NCBI RefSeq assembly: GCF_024807615.1
Contig: NZ_JANUCJ010000005.1
Span: 1-64,000, forward strand
Length of the DNA: 64,000 nucleotides
From: Tsukamurella ocularis
GTDB lineage: Bacteria > Actinomycetota > Actinomycetes > Mycobacteriales > Mycobacteriaceae
Direction: 5' to 3'
How positions within the stretch are numbered: position 1 is the stretch's first letter; each line of letters begins with the position of its first letter. The notes under the pieces were generated by a model, which was given only the letters and a program-made list of their open reading frames with translations, searched no databases and was not told the DNA's origin. The translations under genes and the position numbers were made by a program. Positions 45,082 to 55,848 of this stretch are shown here, piece after piece.

Positions 45082-45114
45082 AGGCGCCCCGAACCCTGCG
45101 GGTTCGAGGCGCCT
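45082..45114 (-). terminator. stem-loop terminating secG
   Basis: A 15-bp inverted repeat with one mismatch and a TGC loop lies 23 bases after the secG stop. A smaller hairpin (CCGAA-GTC-TTCGG) sits between. Together they separate secG from ppc, so ppc needs its own promoter. Confidence 0.7.
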
Positions 45115-45137
45115 CGCCGAAGTCTTCGGGGCGACGT

Positions 45138-45383
45138 CTAGGACGTCAGCTTGATGCTCAGCGTGACGCCGACGATGCACACCGTCCAGATGATGCCGAC
45201 GAAGATCGTCACCCGGTCGAGGTTCTTCTCCACCACCGAGGAGCCCGAGAGTGACGACTGCACACCGCCGCCGAACAGCGACGACAGGCCGCCACCCTTA
45301 CCGCGGTGGAGCAGGACGAGCACCACCAGCAGCAGGCTCAGCACGAGGATGGCGATCTTCAGCACCAGCTGCAATGTTTCCAC
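45138..45383 (-). CDS. secG: SecG, protein translocase subunit
   Basis: Small subunit of the SecYEG export channel, 81 residues with two membrane helices (about 8-25 and 56-75) joined by a glycine-rich loop, GKGGGLSSLFGGGVQSSLSG, a SecG hallmark. The GTG start is supported by TACACT eight bases upstream, a leaderless arrangement. It follows tpiA by 80 bases on the same strand in the order conserved across the group. Confidence 0.94.
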   Translation of the reverse strand: METLQLVLKIAILVLSLLLVVLVLLHRGKGGGLSSLFGGGVQSSLSGSSVVEKNLDRVTIFVGIIWTVCIVGVTLSIKLTS

Positions 45384-45391
45384 GAGGATCC

Positions 45392-45397
45392 AGTGTA
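45392..45397 (-). promoter_or_regulatory. -10 hexamer of leaderless promoter (secG)
   Basis: On the minus strand TACACT ends 8 bases before the GTG at 45383. It gives secG a promoter apart from the gap-pgk-tpiA unit. Confidence 0.5.
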
Positions 45398-45463
45398 CCT
45401 TCCGGTCGACGTCGGTCGTTCAGGGCGTGGCGGGCGTGGCGGCCAACAGCGGCCCGCTCCGGA

Positions 45464-46246
45464 TCAGAGCGGCCCGCCCGCGGCGATGGCGCTGAGCGCG
45501 GCGAACTCGTCGGGCTTGAGCGAGGCGCCGCCCACGAGGCCGCCGTCCACGTCGGGCTGCGCGACGAGCTCGCCCACGTTCTTGCTGGACACCGAGCCGC
45601 CGTAGAGCACGCGGATCCCCGCGGCCACCTCGGCGCCGCCGAGCTCGGCGATGGTGGCCCGCACCGCGGCGCACACCTCCTGCGCGTCCTGCGGGGTCGC
45701 GACCTTGCCGGTGCCGATCGCCCAGACGGGCTCGTACGCGATGACCGTCTTGGACAGCTCCTCGGCGGTCAGCCCGGCGAGCGAACCCTTGAGCTGCTCG
45801 ACGTTGTACTCGACCTGGGTGCCCTGCTCGCGGATGTCGAGGCCCTCGCCGATGCAGACGATCGGGGTCAGGCCGTGCCGCAGCGCCGCCGTGGTCTTGG
45901 CGAGCACGATCTCGTTCGTCTCGCCGTGGATGGTGCGGCGTTCGCTGTGCCCGACCACCACGTAGGTGCACCCGAGCTTGGCGAGGAAGGCGCCGGAGAT
46001 GTCGCCCGTGTAGGCGCCGGAGTCGTGCGGCGAGAGGTCCTGCGCGCCGTAGGTGATCTTCAGGTCGTCGCCGTCGACGGCCGTCTGCACCGAGCGCAGG
46101 TCGGTGAACGGCGGGATCACCGTCACGTCGACGTGCGCGAAGTACTTGTCCGGCAACGCGAAGGCCAGCTTCTGCACCACCGCGATCGCTTCGAGGTGGT
46201 TGAGGTTCATCTTCCAGTTGCCGGCGATGAGCGGCTTACGGCTCAT
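45464..46246 (-). CDS. tpiA: triosephosphate isomerase
   Basis: Interconverts dihydroxyacetone phosphate and glyceraldehyde 3-phosphate, 260 residues. The substrate Lys is in AGNWKMN, the electrophile His in VGHSERR, and the catalytic Glu in [17 protein letters not shown], followed by the flexible loop. [15 protein letters not shown] binds phosphate. The ATG overlaps the pgk stop by four bases. Third gene of the gap-pgk-tpiA operon. Confidence 0.97.
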   Translation of the reverse strand: MSRKPLIAGNWKMNLNHLEAIAVVQKLAFALPDKYFAHVDVTVIPPFTDLRSVQTAVDGDDLKITYGAQDLSPHDSGAYTGDISGAFLAKLGCTYVVVGHSERRTIHGETNEIVLAKTTAALRHGLTPIVCIGEGLDIREQGTQVEYNVEQLKGSLAGLTAEELSKTVIAYEPVWAIGTGKVATPQDAQEVCAAVRATIAELGGAEVAAGIRVLYGGSVSSKNVGELVAQPDVDGGLVGGASLKPDEFAALSAIAAGGPL

Positions 46247-47480
46247 GCGTCACCCCTTTCGAGGACCTTCAGCCCCGGGAGCTCCTTGCCCTCGAGGTAC
46301 TCCAGCGAGGCGCCGCCACCGGTGGAGATGTGGCTGAAGCCGTCCTCGTCGAGGCCCAGCGTGCGCACGGCCGCGGCCGAGTCACCGCCGCCCACCACGG
46401 TGAAGGCGCCGTTGCTCGTGGCCTTGATGACCGACTCGGCGACAGCCTTCGTGCCGGCCGCGAAGGCCGGGAACTCGAAGACGCCCATGGGGCCGTTCCA
46501 GAACACCGTCTTGGCCTGGGTGAGCACGGCGCCGAAGCGCTGGGCGGACTCGGGGCCGATGTCGAGGCCCATCCAGCCGTCCTCGATGGCGTCGGCGGCC
46601 ACCGTCTTCGACGCGGCGTCGGCGGCGAAGGCGTCGGCGACCACGACGTCGACCGGCAGGTGCAGCACGTCGCCGAACTCCTCCAGCAGCTGCTTGCAGG
46701 TCTCGATCTGGTCCTCCTGCAGCAGCGAGGTGCCCACGGAGTAGCCCTGCGCGGCGAGGAAGGTGAAGGCCATGCCGCCGCCGATCACCAGGGTGTCGAC
46801 CTTGGGGGCCAGCGCGCGGATCACGCCCAGCTTGTCGGAGACCTTGGAGCCGCCGAGCACCACGGCGTAGGGCCGCGACGGGTTCTCGGTCAGCTGCGCC
46901 AGCACCGTGACCTCGGCGTCGACGAGGCCGCCGGCGTAGGCCGGGAGCAGCTTCGCGACGTCGAAGACGGAGGCCTGCTTGCGGTGCACGACGCCGAAGC
47001 CGTCGGAGACGAAGGCGCCCTCGCCTGCGTGCGAGGAGACGTCGACGAGCTCGGCGAGGTCGCGGGCGAGCGCCTCGCGCTCGGCGTCGTCCTTGCTGGT
47101 CTCGCGCGGGTCGAAGCGCACGTTCTCGAGGAGGAGGACATCACCGTCGGTGAGGCCCTCGGCGCGCGCGAGCGCGTCCTGGCCCACCACGTCGCCCGCG
47201 AGCTGGACGTTGCGGCCCAGCCGCTCCCCCAGCTCCTTCGCGACGGGCGCGAGCGAGAACTTCGGGTCGGGTGCGCCCTTCGGGCGGCCGAGGTGCGCGG
47301 TGACGATCACCTTGGCCCCGGCCTCGGCGAGCGCCTTGAGCGTGGGCACCGAGGCGATGATGCGACCGGCGTCGGTGATCACGCCGGCATCGTCGAGCGG
47401 CACGTTGAGGTCGCTGCGGACGAGCACGGTGCGTCCCTCGACGCCCTCGGACAGCAGGTCGGAAAGAGTGGAAACGGTCA

Positions 47481-47481
<1 letters not shown>
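46243..47481 (-). CDS. pgk: phosphoglycerate kinase
   Basis: Makes ATP from 1,3-bisphosphoglycerate, 412 residues. [17 protein letters not shown] is the N-terminal signature; [20 protein letters not shown] binds the substrate, and [14 protein letters not shown] with [13 protein letters not shown] is the nucleotide end. The ATG overlaps the gap stop by one base, and the stop overlaps tpiA by ATGA, so all three glycolytic genes are tightly coupled. Confidence 0.97.
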
Positions 47482-49563
<2,082 letters not shown>

Positions 49564-49620
49564 AGCTGGACCCTCCTAGGGAAAATGTCGACTACATCGG
49601 ATGGGAAAGGAAAAGGTTGA

Positions 49621-50583
49621 CTATTCGCGGTCCGAGAGTTCACTGTAGGCCACTTTCGCGATCGCGGCTGCCAGTGCCTCGGGGTCGTGCTGGTGCGTCC
49701 CGGGCATGCCGACGTCCACGAAGTGGGGCGTCGCACCGAGGAGCGCGGTGGCGCGGATGAGGTGCTCGCGCTCGGTGCCCGGGGGCACTGTCCGGGCGTC
49801 GACGAGGACGTCGTCGAAGCGCAACCCGTCGGCGTGGGCGGCGAGCACGTGCAGGTGTCGCTCGGGCGAGTAGCCCCCCGTCTCCTCGGGCTCGGGTGCC
49901 AGGTTCAGGATCAGTACCCGCCGGGCCGACGTACGCCGCAGCGCGTCCATCTGCTCGGGCACGAGGACGTGCGGGATGACGGAGCTGAACCACGAGCCGG
50001 GGCCGAGCGTCACGACGTCGGCGGCGAGGATGGCCTCGACCGCGTCGGCGCACGCCTCGGGATGCGCGGGCAGCAGCCGGACGCGGCGCACCTGCCCCGG
50101 CGTCACGGCCACGGCGACCTGCCCGCGGATCACGCGCGACAGCCGCGGGTCGTCCTCGAGCCCGGTCACATCGGCTTCGATCCGCAAGGGCCCCGGCACC
50201 ATCGGCAGCACCCGGCCCTGGACGCCGAACCGGTCGGCGATCGCGTCCAGGGCGTCGACGGGGTCGCCCAGGACCTCGCACAGCCCGGCCAGCAGTAGGT
50301 TCCCGACGGGGTGTCCGGCCATCGCGCCGCCGCCGCCGAAACGGTGCTGCAGGATCCCGGCCCAGAACTCGCCGCGGTCGTCGTCCGGCATGAGAGCCGC
50401 CAGCGCCATGCGCAGGTCGCCGGGCGGGATGATGCCGAGCTCGCTCCGCAGCCGGCCCGAGGATCCGCCGTCGTCGGCGACGGTCACGATGGCGGTGATC
50501 TCCGCACCGAGGGCGCGACCCGCGCGCAGGGTCGCGAACAGACCGTGGCCACCGCCGAGGGAGGCCAGTTTCAAGGCCGTCAT
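49621..50583 (-). CDS. yvcK: YvcK/CuvA family protein
   Basis: UDP-sugar-binding protein of the CofD-like fold needed for growth on gluconeogenic carbon and for cell shape, 320 residues. Conserved segments include LGGGHGLFATLRAGRALG, VTVADDGGSSGRLRSELG and LGPGSWFSSVIPHVLVP. The ATG overlaps the rapZ stop by ATGA. In Mycobacterium the orthologue CuvA is phosphorylated by PknB. It sits in the rapZ-yvcK-whiA set found across Gram-positive bacteria. Confidence 0.95.
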   Translation of the reverse strand: MTALKLASLGGGHGLFATLRAGRALGAEITAIVTVADDGGSSGRLRSELGIIPPGDLRMALAALMPDDDRGEFWAGILQHRFGGGGAMAGHPVGNLLLAGLCEVLGDPVDALDAIADRFGVQGRVLPMVPGPLRIEADVTGLEDDPRLSRVIRGQVAVAVTPGQVRRVRLLPAHPEACADAVEAILAADVVTLGPGSWFSSVIPHVLVPEQMDALRRTSARRVLILNLAPEPEETGGYSPERHLHVLAAHADGLRFDDVLVDARTVPPGTEREHLIRATALLGATPHFVDVGMPGTHQHDPEALAAAIAKVAYSELSDRE

Positions 50584-51509
50584 TCGAGCCCCAGATCCCG
50601 GTGCGCGGCACGGACTTCGATGCCCGGCCGGCCCGCGAGCCGGCGCACCAGCTCCTCGGTCATCGCGACGCTGCGGTGCTTGCCGCCGGTACAGCCGATG
50701 CCCACCGTGAGGTAGGTCTTGCCCTCGCGCCGATAGCCGGCGAGCAGCGGGTCGAGCAGCTGCGCGTAGGTGTCGAGGAAATCGGACGCGCCGGGCTGCC
50801 CCAGCACGTACCCCGAGACCTCCTCGGTCAAACCGTTGAGCGGACGCAGCTCGGGCACCCAGAACGGGTTCGGGAGGAAGCGCACGTCCAGCACCATGTC
50901 CGCGTCCAGCAGGATGCCGTTCTTGAAGCCGAAGGACTCGACGGTGACGGTGATCGTGCCCGAGCGCAGCGTCCGGAAAGAGTTCTCGATCGTCTCGCGC
51001 AGCCGGGCGACCGAGAGCGTCGAGGTGTCCAGCACCAGGTCGGCGGTCGACCGGATGGGCTGCAGGATCCGGCGCTCCGCGGCGATGCCCTCGGCGAGCG
51101 TGCCGCTGCCCTGCAGCGGGTGCTTACGACGCACCTGCTCGAACCGGCGGATGAGGGTCTCGTCGGAGGCGTCGAGGAACAGTACGCGGGGCTCGATATC
51201 CTTCTCCGCCAACTCCCGCCGGATGTTCGCGAAGTCACCGGTGAAGGTGCGGCTGCGCACGTCGGTCACGATGCACAGCCGGTGGATCCGCGACTCGTCG
51301 GCCAGCGAAATGTCGACCATGTTGCTGATCAGCGCGGGCGGCAGGTTGTCGGCGACGTACCAGCCGAGATCTTCGAGGACCTTGGCCGCCGTGCCGCGGC
51401 CGGCCCCGGACAGGCCGGTCACCAGGAGCACGTCCATGGGACCGTCGCTGCGGTGTTCGCCGACGGTCCGTTCCTCGGCTCGGTCGTCCGGATTCCCGGT
51501 CGGGCGCAC
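50580..51509 (-). CDS. rapZ: RapZ/YvcJ nucleotide-binding protein
   Basis: GTP/ATP-binding protein of 309 residues. Walker A is VTGLSGAGRGTAAKVLED, with Arg in place of the usual Lys, as in other actinobacterial members. FLDASDETLIRRFEQVRRKH and a C-terminal GCTGGKHRSVAMTEEL complete the family pattern. The GTG start follows AGGAGGAGGG. In enterobacteria RapZ controls GlmS through small RNAs; in actinobacteria the role is unclear. Normally uvrC lies directly upstream, but here 8 kb of other genes intervene. Confidence 0.94.
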   Translation of the reverse strand: MRPTGNPDDRAEERTVGEHRSDGPMDVLLVTGLSGAGRGTAAKVLEDLGWYVADNLPPALISNMVDISLADESRIHRLCIVTDVRSRTFTGDFANIRRELAEKDIEPRVLFLDASDETLIRRFEQVRRKHPLQGSGTLAEGIAAERRILQPIRSTADLVLDTSTLSVARLRETIENSFRTLRSGTITVTVESFGFKNGILLDADMVLDVRFLPNPFWVPELRPLNGLTEEVSGYVLGQPGASDFLDTYAQLLDPLLAGYRREGKTYLTVGIGCTGGKHRSVAMTEELVRRLAGRPGIEVRAAHRDLGLE

Positions 51510-51609
51510 GGACCCTCCTCCTGGCTCGTCGGTACTGCTCCAGCCTAGCCACCGCAGCAGCTTCCCGCGGTGGTCTCGGCGGGCCGTCCACTCGCGACCG
51601 CCGACCGCC

Positions 51610-51615
51610 TAGAGT
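51610..51615 (+). promoter_or_regulatory. -10 hexamer of leaderless promoter (carboxypeptidase)
   Basis: TAGAGT ends 7 bases before the GTG at 51623. Confidence 0.55.
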
Positions 51616-51622
51616 CATCGTC

Positions 51623-52096
51623 GTGTCCGTCCCCCGTACCGCCACCCTGACCGCCGCAGCCCTCGCCGTGGCGGCGTCCGTGCTGGTGGCTCCCGCGGCG
51701 TCGGCGGACACGGCGCCCGGCACCGCGGGTCTCGATCCGGCCCTCGCGGAGGCCTACTCGGCGGCGTACCGCGCCGCCGCCGCGAACGGTGTGGTGCTCA
51801 GCATCACGTCCGGCAAACGCTCGTGGAGCCAACAGCAGTGGCTGTGGGAGGACGGGCTCGCCCGGTACGGCTCCCCCGCGGCGGCGCGCCGCTGGGTGCT
51901 CCCGCCCGCCGAGTCCCCGCACGTCGCCGGCGAGGCGGTCGACGTCGGCCCATGGCGCGGCGCGGCATGGCTGCAGGCGAACGGGAACCGGTGGGGCCTG
52001 TGCCGCACCTTCGACAATGAGTGGTGGCACTTCGAACTCGCCACGTCCCCGGGCAGTGCCTGCCCGCCGATGGTGCCCGACGCCTCCTACCGCTGA
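51623..52096 (+). CDS. secreted VanY-type D,D-carboxypeptidase (M15)
   Basis: A 157-residue exported zinc peptidase trimming the terminal D-Ala of peptidoglycan stems. A signal peptide (1-28, ending APAASA) precedes the domain. The zinc ligands are in SPHVAGEAVDVG (the SxHxxGxAxD motif), and the catalytic Glu and third His in NEWWHFEL. GKRSWSQQQWLWEDGLARYG is the family's substrate-side segment. It is a minimal M15B enzyme without a cell-wall-binding domain. First gene of the plus-strand insert between rapZ and uvrC. Confidence 0.9.
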   Translation: MSVPRTATLTAAALAVAASVLVAPAASADTAPGTAGLDPALAEAYSAAYRAAAANGVVLSITSGKRSWSQQQWLWEDGLARYGSPAAARRWVLPPAESPHVAGEAVDVGPWRGAAWLQANGNRWGLCRTFDNEWWHFELATSPGSACPPMVPDASYR

Positions 52097-52135
52097 CGTC
52101 TCGGCGAACCCTTCGCGCGGCTCATGGGCCGGTGC

Positions 52136-52141
52136 TAGGTT
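52136..52141 (+). promoter_or_regulatory. -10 element of the ggt gene
   Basis: TAGGTT lies 29 bases before the ATG, and a GGAGG ribosome site lies between, so this gene has an ordinary leader. Confidence 0.45.
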
Positions 52142-52170
52142 TCGATGACCCGATTCTCGTGGAGGACGTC

Positions 52171-54144
52171 ATGCTCCGTCTCAGGTCGGCGGCCGCGGCC
52201 GCAGTCGTCATTCCCCTCGCGCTCACGGCGTGCGGTACTTCCGGTTCGGATGGCGGACCGTCCGGCGGACCGTCGTCCGTGACGATCGCGGCGGGCGGAT
52301 GCGACGCCGCCAGCCCGACGGGCACGATGTACCGGCCCTCGGCCACGGCGTCGCCGACCGGGCCGCGCGACATCAGCACCAACCCGGAGGGCGCGTCCGG
52401 GTACCGGTCCGGCCTGCCCGTCACGCACACCAAGGACTACGGCGTCGCCACCGCGAACCCGATCGCCACGAAAGCCGCCTGCGAGGTGCTCGCGCAGGGC
52501 GGGAGTGCGGCCGACGCCCTCGTGGCGGCGCAGACGGTGCTCGGCCTCGTCGAGCCGCAGTCCTCCGGAATCGCCGGCGGCGCCTTCCTGCTGTACTACG
52601 ACGCGAAGTCGAAGAAGGTGCAGGCGTACGACGGCCGCGAGACCGCACCCGCGAGCGCCGACGAGAACTACCTCCGGTGGGTCTCCCCCGAGGACCGGAC
52701 GGAGCCCAAGCCCGACGCCCGCTCGTCCGGCCGCGCCGTCGGCGTGCCCGGCGCGCTGCGACTGTTGGAGGCCGTCCACGGCGAGCACGGCAGCAAGACC
52801 TGGCGCGAGCTCTTCGACCCCGCGGTGAGGATCGCCGACGACGGCTTCGAGATCAGCCCGCGCCTGGCCGGCGCGATCGCCGACGAAGCGAAGAACTTCG
52901 CCAACGACGCGGACCTGCGGGCCTACTTCCTCGAGCCCGACGGTGCGCCGAAGAAGGCCGGCGTCAAGCTCACCAACCCGGCGTACGCGAAGACCCTGGG
53001 CGCCATTGCCTCCGAGGGCGCCAAGGCCTTCTACACCGGGCCGATCGCCGAGGCGATCGTCGCCTCCGTGCGCGATACGACCGGCGGCCGCACCGCCGGC
53101 ACGATGACCGTGCAGGACCTCGAGCAGTACGCGGTGAAGACCCGCGAGGCGGTGTGCACGCCCTATCGCGACCGCGAGCTGTGCGGCATGCCCGCACCCT
53201 CGTCGGGCGGGATCACGGTGGCGCAGGCGCTCGGCATCCTCAACTCCTTCGATCTGTCGAACCTCGGTCCCGCCGCGGTGCACGGCGGCGATCCGGGGCC
53301 CGACGGCGGCATCCCCACCGCGGAGGCCATCCACCTGATCTCCGAGGCCGAGCGCCTCGCCTACGCGGACCGCGACAAGTACATCGCCGATCCCGACTTC
53401 ATCCCGCTGCCCGGAGGCTCGCCGGCAGCGCTCGTCGACCCGGCGTACCTGGCGGGCCGCGCGAAGCTCATCGACCGGAACAAGACCATGGGCACAGCGA
53501 AGCCCGGCGAGTTCGCCACCGCCACACCGGGCGTCACGACGACGCCCGAGCACGGCACCAGCCACATCACGGTGCTCGACAAGGCCGGCAACGTCGCGTC
53601 GATGACCACCACGATCGAGTCGGCCTTCGGCTCGTACCGCATGGTCGACGGCTTCCTGCTGAACAACCAGCTCACCGACTTCTCCGCAGAGCCCGCCGAC
53701 TCCGCGGGCCTACCGGTGGCGAACCGGGTACAGCCGAACAAGCGCCCGCGCAGCTCGATGTCGCCGACCATCCTCTTCGGCCGCGGCGCGAACGGTGCGC
53801 GCGGCGAGGCGATCGGCGCGCTCGGCTCCCCCGGCGGCGCGGTCATCATCCAGTACGTCATCAAGACGATCATCGGCCTCACCGACTGGAAGCTGAACCC
53901 GCAGCAGGCCGTCGGCCTCGCGAACTTCGGCGCGGCGAACACGGCGAAGACGAACGTGGACAGCGCGCACCCGACGCTGAACACCGACGAGGGGCGCAAG
54001 GTCGTCGAGCAACTCCGAGCGCTCGGACACCAGCTGAACCTCGCGCCACAGGTGTCGGGGCTCTCCGCGATCGTCAAGCAGGGCGAGGTGTACGAGGGTG
54101 GCGTCGATCCACGCCGCGAGGGGGTCGTCCTCGGCGGCAGCTGA
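52171..54144 (+). CDS. ggt: gamma-glutamyltransferase lipoprotein
   Basis: Cleaves or transfers the gamma-glutamyl group of glutathione-like compounds outside the cytosol, 657 residues. It carries a lipoprotein signal (lipobox LTAC). GIAGGAFLLYYD and RETAPASADENYL belong to the large subunit. Thr463 in HGTSHITVLDKAGN is the self-cleavage site and nucleophile, and SPGGAVIIQYV lies near the C-terminus. The ATG follows GGAGG by five bases. This order uses mycothiol rather than glutathione, so the enzyme may scavenge glutathione from outside. Not part of the conserved uvrC-rapZ block. Confidence 0.95.
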   Translation: MLRLRSAAAAAVVIPLALTACGTSGSDGGPSGGPSSVTIAAGGCDAASPTGTMYRPSATASPTGPRDISTNPEGASGYRSGLPVTHTKDYGVATANPIATKAACEVLAQGGSAADALVAAQTVLGLVEPQSSGIAGGAFLLYYDAKSKKVQAYDGRETAPASADENYLRWVSPEDRTEPKPDARSSGRAVGVPGALRLLEAVHGEHGSKTWRELFDPAVRIADDGFEISPRLAGAIADEAKNFANDADLRAYFLEPDGAPKKAGVKLTNPAYAKTLGAIASEGAKAFYTGPIAEAIVASVRDTTGGRTAGTMTVQDLEQYAVKTREAVCTPYRDRELCGMPAPSSGGITVAQALGILNSFDLSNLGPAAVHGGDPGPDGGIPTAEAIHLISEAERLAYADRDKYIADPDFIPLPGGSPAALVDPAYLAGRAKLIDRNKTMGTAKPGEFATATPGVTTTPEHGTSHITVLDKAGNVASMTTTIESAFGSYRMVDGFLLNNQLTDFSAEPADSAGLPVANRVQPNKRPRSSMSPTILFGRGANGARGEAIGALGSPGGAVIIQYVIKTIIGLTDWKLNPQQAVGLANFGAANTAKTNVDSAHPTLNTDEGRKVVEQLRALGHQLNLAPQVSGLSAIVKQGEVYEGGVDPRREGVVLGGS

Positions 54145-54198
54145 TCCGAGCCCCGGAGCCCACTGGCCCGGTCCAAGCGCCGCGCAAGGCACCGCGCC

Positions 54199-54204
54199 TA
54201 CGCT
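54199..54204 (+). promoter_or_regulatory. -10 hexamer of leaderless promoter (unknown protein 54212)
   Basis: TACGCT ends 7 bases before the ATG at 54212. Confidence 0.5.
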
Positions 54205-54211
54205 CCCCGGC

Positions 54212-54796
54212 ATGGGAATGAAGTGCAACTTCGTCGTCGCGTGCCGATCCGATCCGGCGGAACGGCTTCGGAATCTGCCACCGCTGGACGTCGAGGCGAG
54301 CGACGCCTTGGCGACCGCGGTCCTCGGCAAGCGTTCTTGGGGCCGATCGCGCCGATCGCACCGGAGAGGTGATCTCCTTGTCGACGTCTACCCCGAGGAC
54401 GGCGAGATCGCGGTGGCGGTCTACGGCGACCTCGTCATCGTCGCCAGCGACGATGTTCTGTCCTGGTTCGAGCAGACCGTCGAGGGCTGGGGCGTGGCGC
54501 TGATCGACGGCTACGACGCGGACGTGTTCGTACTCCATTCCGTCGTCGACATGGGATGCTTCGCCGCCTGGCGCCGCGGAGAACTGATCCGGTCGTTCGC
54601 CGGCTCGAGTGACGACGGGGTGATCGTGGACGAGGGCGGAAGGCTGCCGTTCGAGCGCGTCCTCCACGGTGAGGACGACGATTTCGGCTGGATCACCGAG
54701 CACGCCATCCTCGATCGCCTCGGGTACTGCTACGAAGGTCCGTACTCCGCTGACAACCTCGATCCGGCGACGGTGCCCCTCCTCGTCTACCGCTGA
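54212..54796 (+). CDS. conserved actinobacterial protein of unknown function
   Basis: A 194-residue soluble protein, possibly of the DUF6928 group seen in Rhodococcus and Mycobacterium, but I am not certain. It begins MGMKCNFVVACRSDPAERLR and contains LVDVYPEDGEIAVAVYGDLV and FVLHSVVDMGCFAAWRRGEL, then an acidic C-terminal half ending in VPLLVYR. No catalytic motif is seen. A leaderless -10 supports the first ATG. Its last 10 bases overlap the 3' end of the iron-transporter ATPase gene on the other strand. Confidence 0.7.
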   Translation: MGMKCNFVVACRSDPAERLRNLPPLDVEASDALATAVLGKRSWGRSRRSHRRGDLLVDVYPEDGEIAVAVYGDLVIVASDDVLSWFEQTVEGWGVALIDGYDADVFVLHSVVDMGCFAAWRRGELIRSFAGSSDDGVIVDEGGRLPFERVLHGEDDDFGWITEHAILDRLGYCYEGPYSADNLDPATVPLLVYR

Positions 54797-55848
54797 GCCG
54801 CGGGCGATTCGAGAATCACGGCCTCCCCCACCACCTGCAGCCGCACGCCATCGCCTGGCGCGGGCAGTTCGGTGCTGGGATGCCGGATCTCGATGCTCGT
54901 CCCGTCGGCGAGGCTCAGCCCCACGGTGGCGTCCGGACCGAAGAACTCGACCCGGGTGACGGTGGCGGGCACGCCCTCCCCCGCAATCCGGATCTGCTCG
55001 GGGCGCAACAGAAGCGGCACCGGGCCGGGCGCCGCGGCACCGTCGTTCCCGGCGACGCGGATCCGCCCCAGCACCGTCTCGGCGGCGGCACCATCGAGCG
55101 CACCGTCGAGCACGACGACGTCGCCGAGGAACCGCGCAACGACCTCCGATGCGGGGCGCGCGTAGACGCCGGCCGGCGGGCCGACCTGTTCCAGGGCGCC
55201 GCCGCGAAGCACGGCCACCTGGTCGGCGAAGGAGAGCGCCTCCGCCTGGTCGTGGGTGACGAGGACCGTGGTGATGCCCGCGGCGCCGAGGACGTCGGCG
55301 ACGGCGGCGCGGGTCGCGACGCGCAGGCCCGCGTCGAGGGCGGAGAAGGATTCGTCGAGCAGCATGATCTGCGGCGCCCCGGCGAGCGCCCGTGCCAGCG
55401 CCACGCGCTGCTGCTGACCGCCGGACAGCTCGTGCGGATAGCGCCGGGCCAGAGTGGGATCCAGCGAGACCGTCTCCAGCAGCTCCGCGACCCGCCCGGC
55501 TGCGGCGCGCCGGCGCACCGGCAGCGATGCCCCCATCCCGAAGGCGATGTTGCGCGCGACCGAGAGGTGCGGGAAGAGCGCGCCGTCCTGCGCGACGTAG
55601 CCGACGCCCCGCCGGTGCGCGGCGACCCATGCGGCGTCCGAGGCGAGGTCGCGGTCGCCGAGCCGGACGCTCCCGGCGTCGGGCCGAGCGAAGCCGGCGA
55701 CGAGCCGGAGCAGCGTCGTCTTCCCCGAACCGGAGGGCCCGACGACGGCGGTGATCGAGCCCGCGGCCACCGTCAGGTCGACGTCCCGCAGCACGGTGTC
55801 GGCGCCGTAGCGCTTGGTGAGACCGCGCAGGGCGAGTTCGGCGCTCAT
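54787..55848 (-). CDS. ferric-iron ABC transporter ATPase (FbpC-like)
   Basis: ATPase subunit of a binding-protein-dependent importer, 353 residues. Walker A is VVGPSGSGKTTLLRL, the signature is HELSGGQQQRVALARALAG, Walker B is IMLLDESFSALDAGLR, and the switch His is in VLVTHDQAEALSFADQ. A C-terminal OB-like regulatory domain (about 245-353) is present, as in FbpC and PotA. The ATG overlaps the permease stop by ATGA. With the iron-binding lipoprotein and permease upstream it forms a complete Fe(III) uptake system. Confidence 0.9.
   Translation of the reverse strand: MSAELALRGLTKRYGADTVLRDVDLTVAAGSITAVVGPSGSGKTTLLRLVAGFARPDAGSVRLGDRDLASDAAWVAAHRRGVGYVAQDGALFPHLSVARNIAFGMGASLPVRRRAAAGRVAELLETVSLDPTLARRYPHELSGGQQQRVALARALAGAPQIMLLDESFSALDAGLRVATRAAVADVLGAAGITTVLVTHDQAEALSFADQVAVLRGGALEQVGPPAGVYARPASEVVARFLGDVVVLDGALDGAAAETVLGRIRVAGNDGAAAPGPVPLLLRPEQIRIAGEGVPATVTRVEFFGPDATVGLSLADGTSIEIRHPSTELPAPGDGVRLQVVGEAVILESPAAQR

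Noticed and set aside
45100-45114. GGGTTCGA-like tRNA T-arm
   Set aside because: The flanking bases do not form a 5-bp T stem or an acceptor stem, and the segment is one arm of the secG terminator hairpin.
50580-51509. RapZ as a broken NTPase because Walker A has Arg instead of Lys
   Set aside because: The GLSGAGRGTA form is usual for actinobacterial members, so it is not a defect of this copy.
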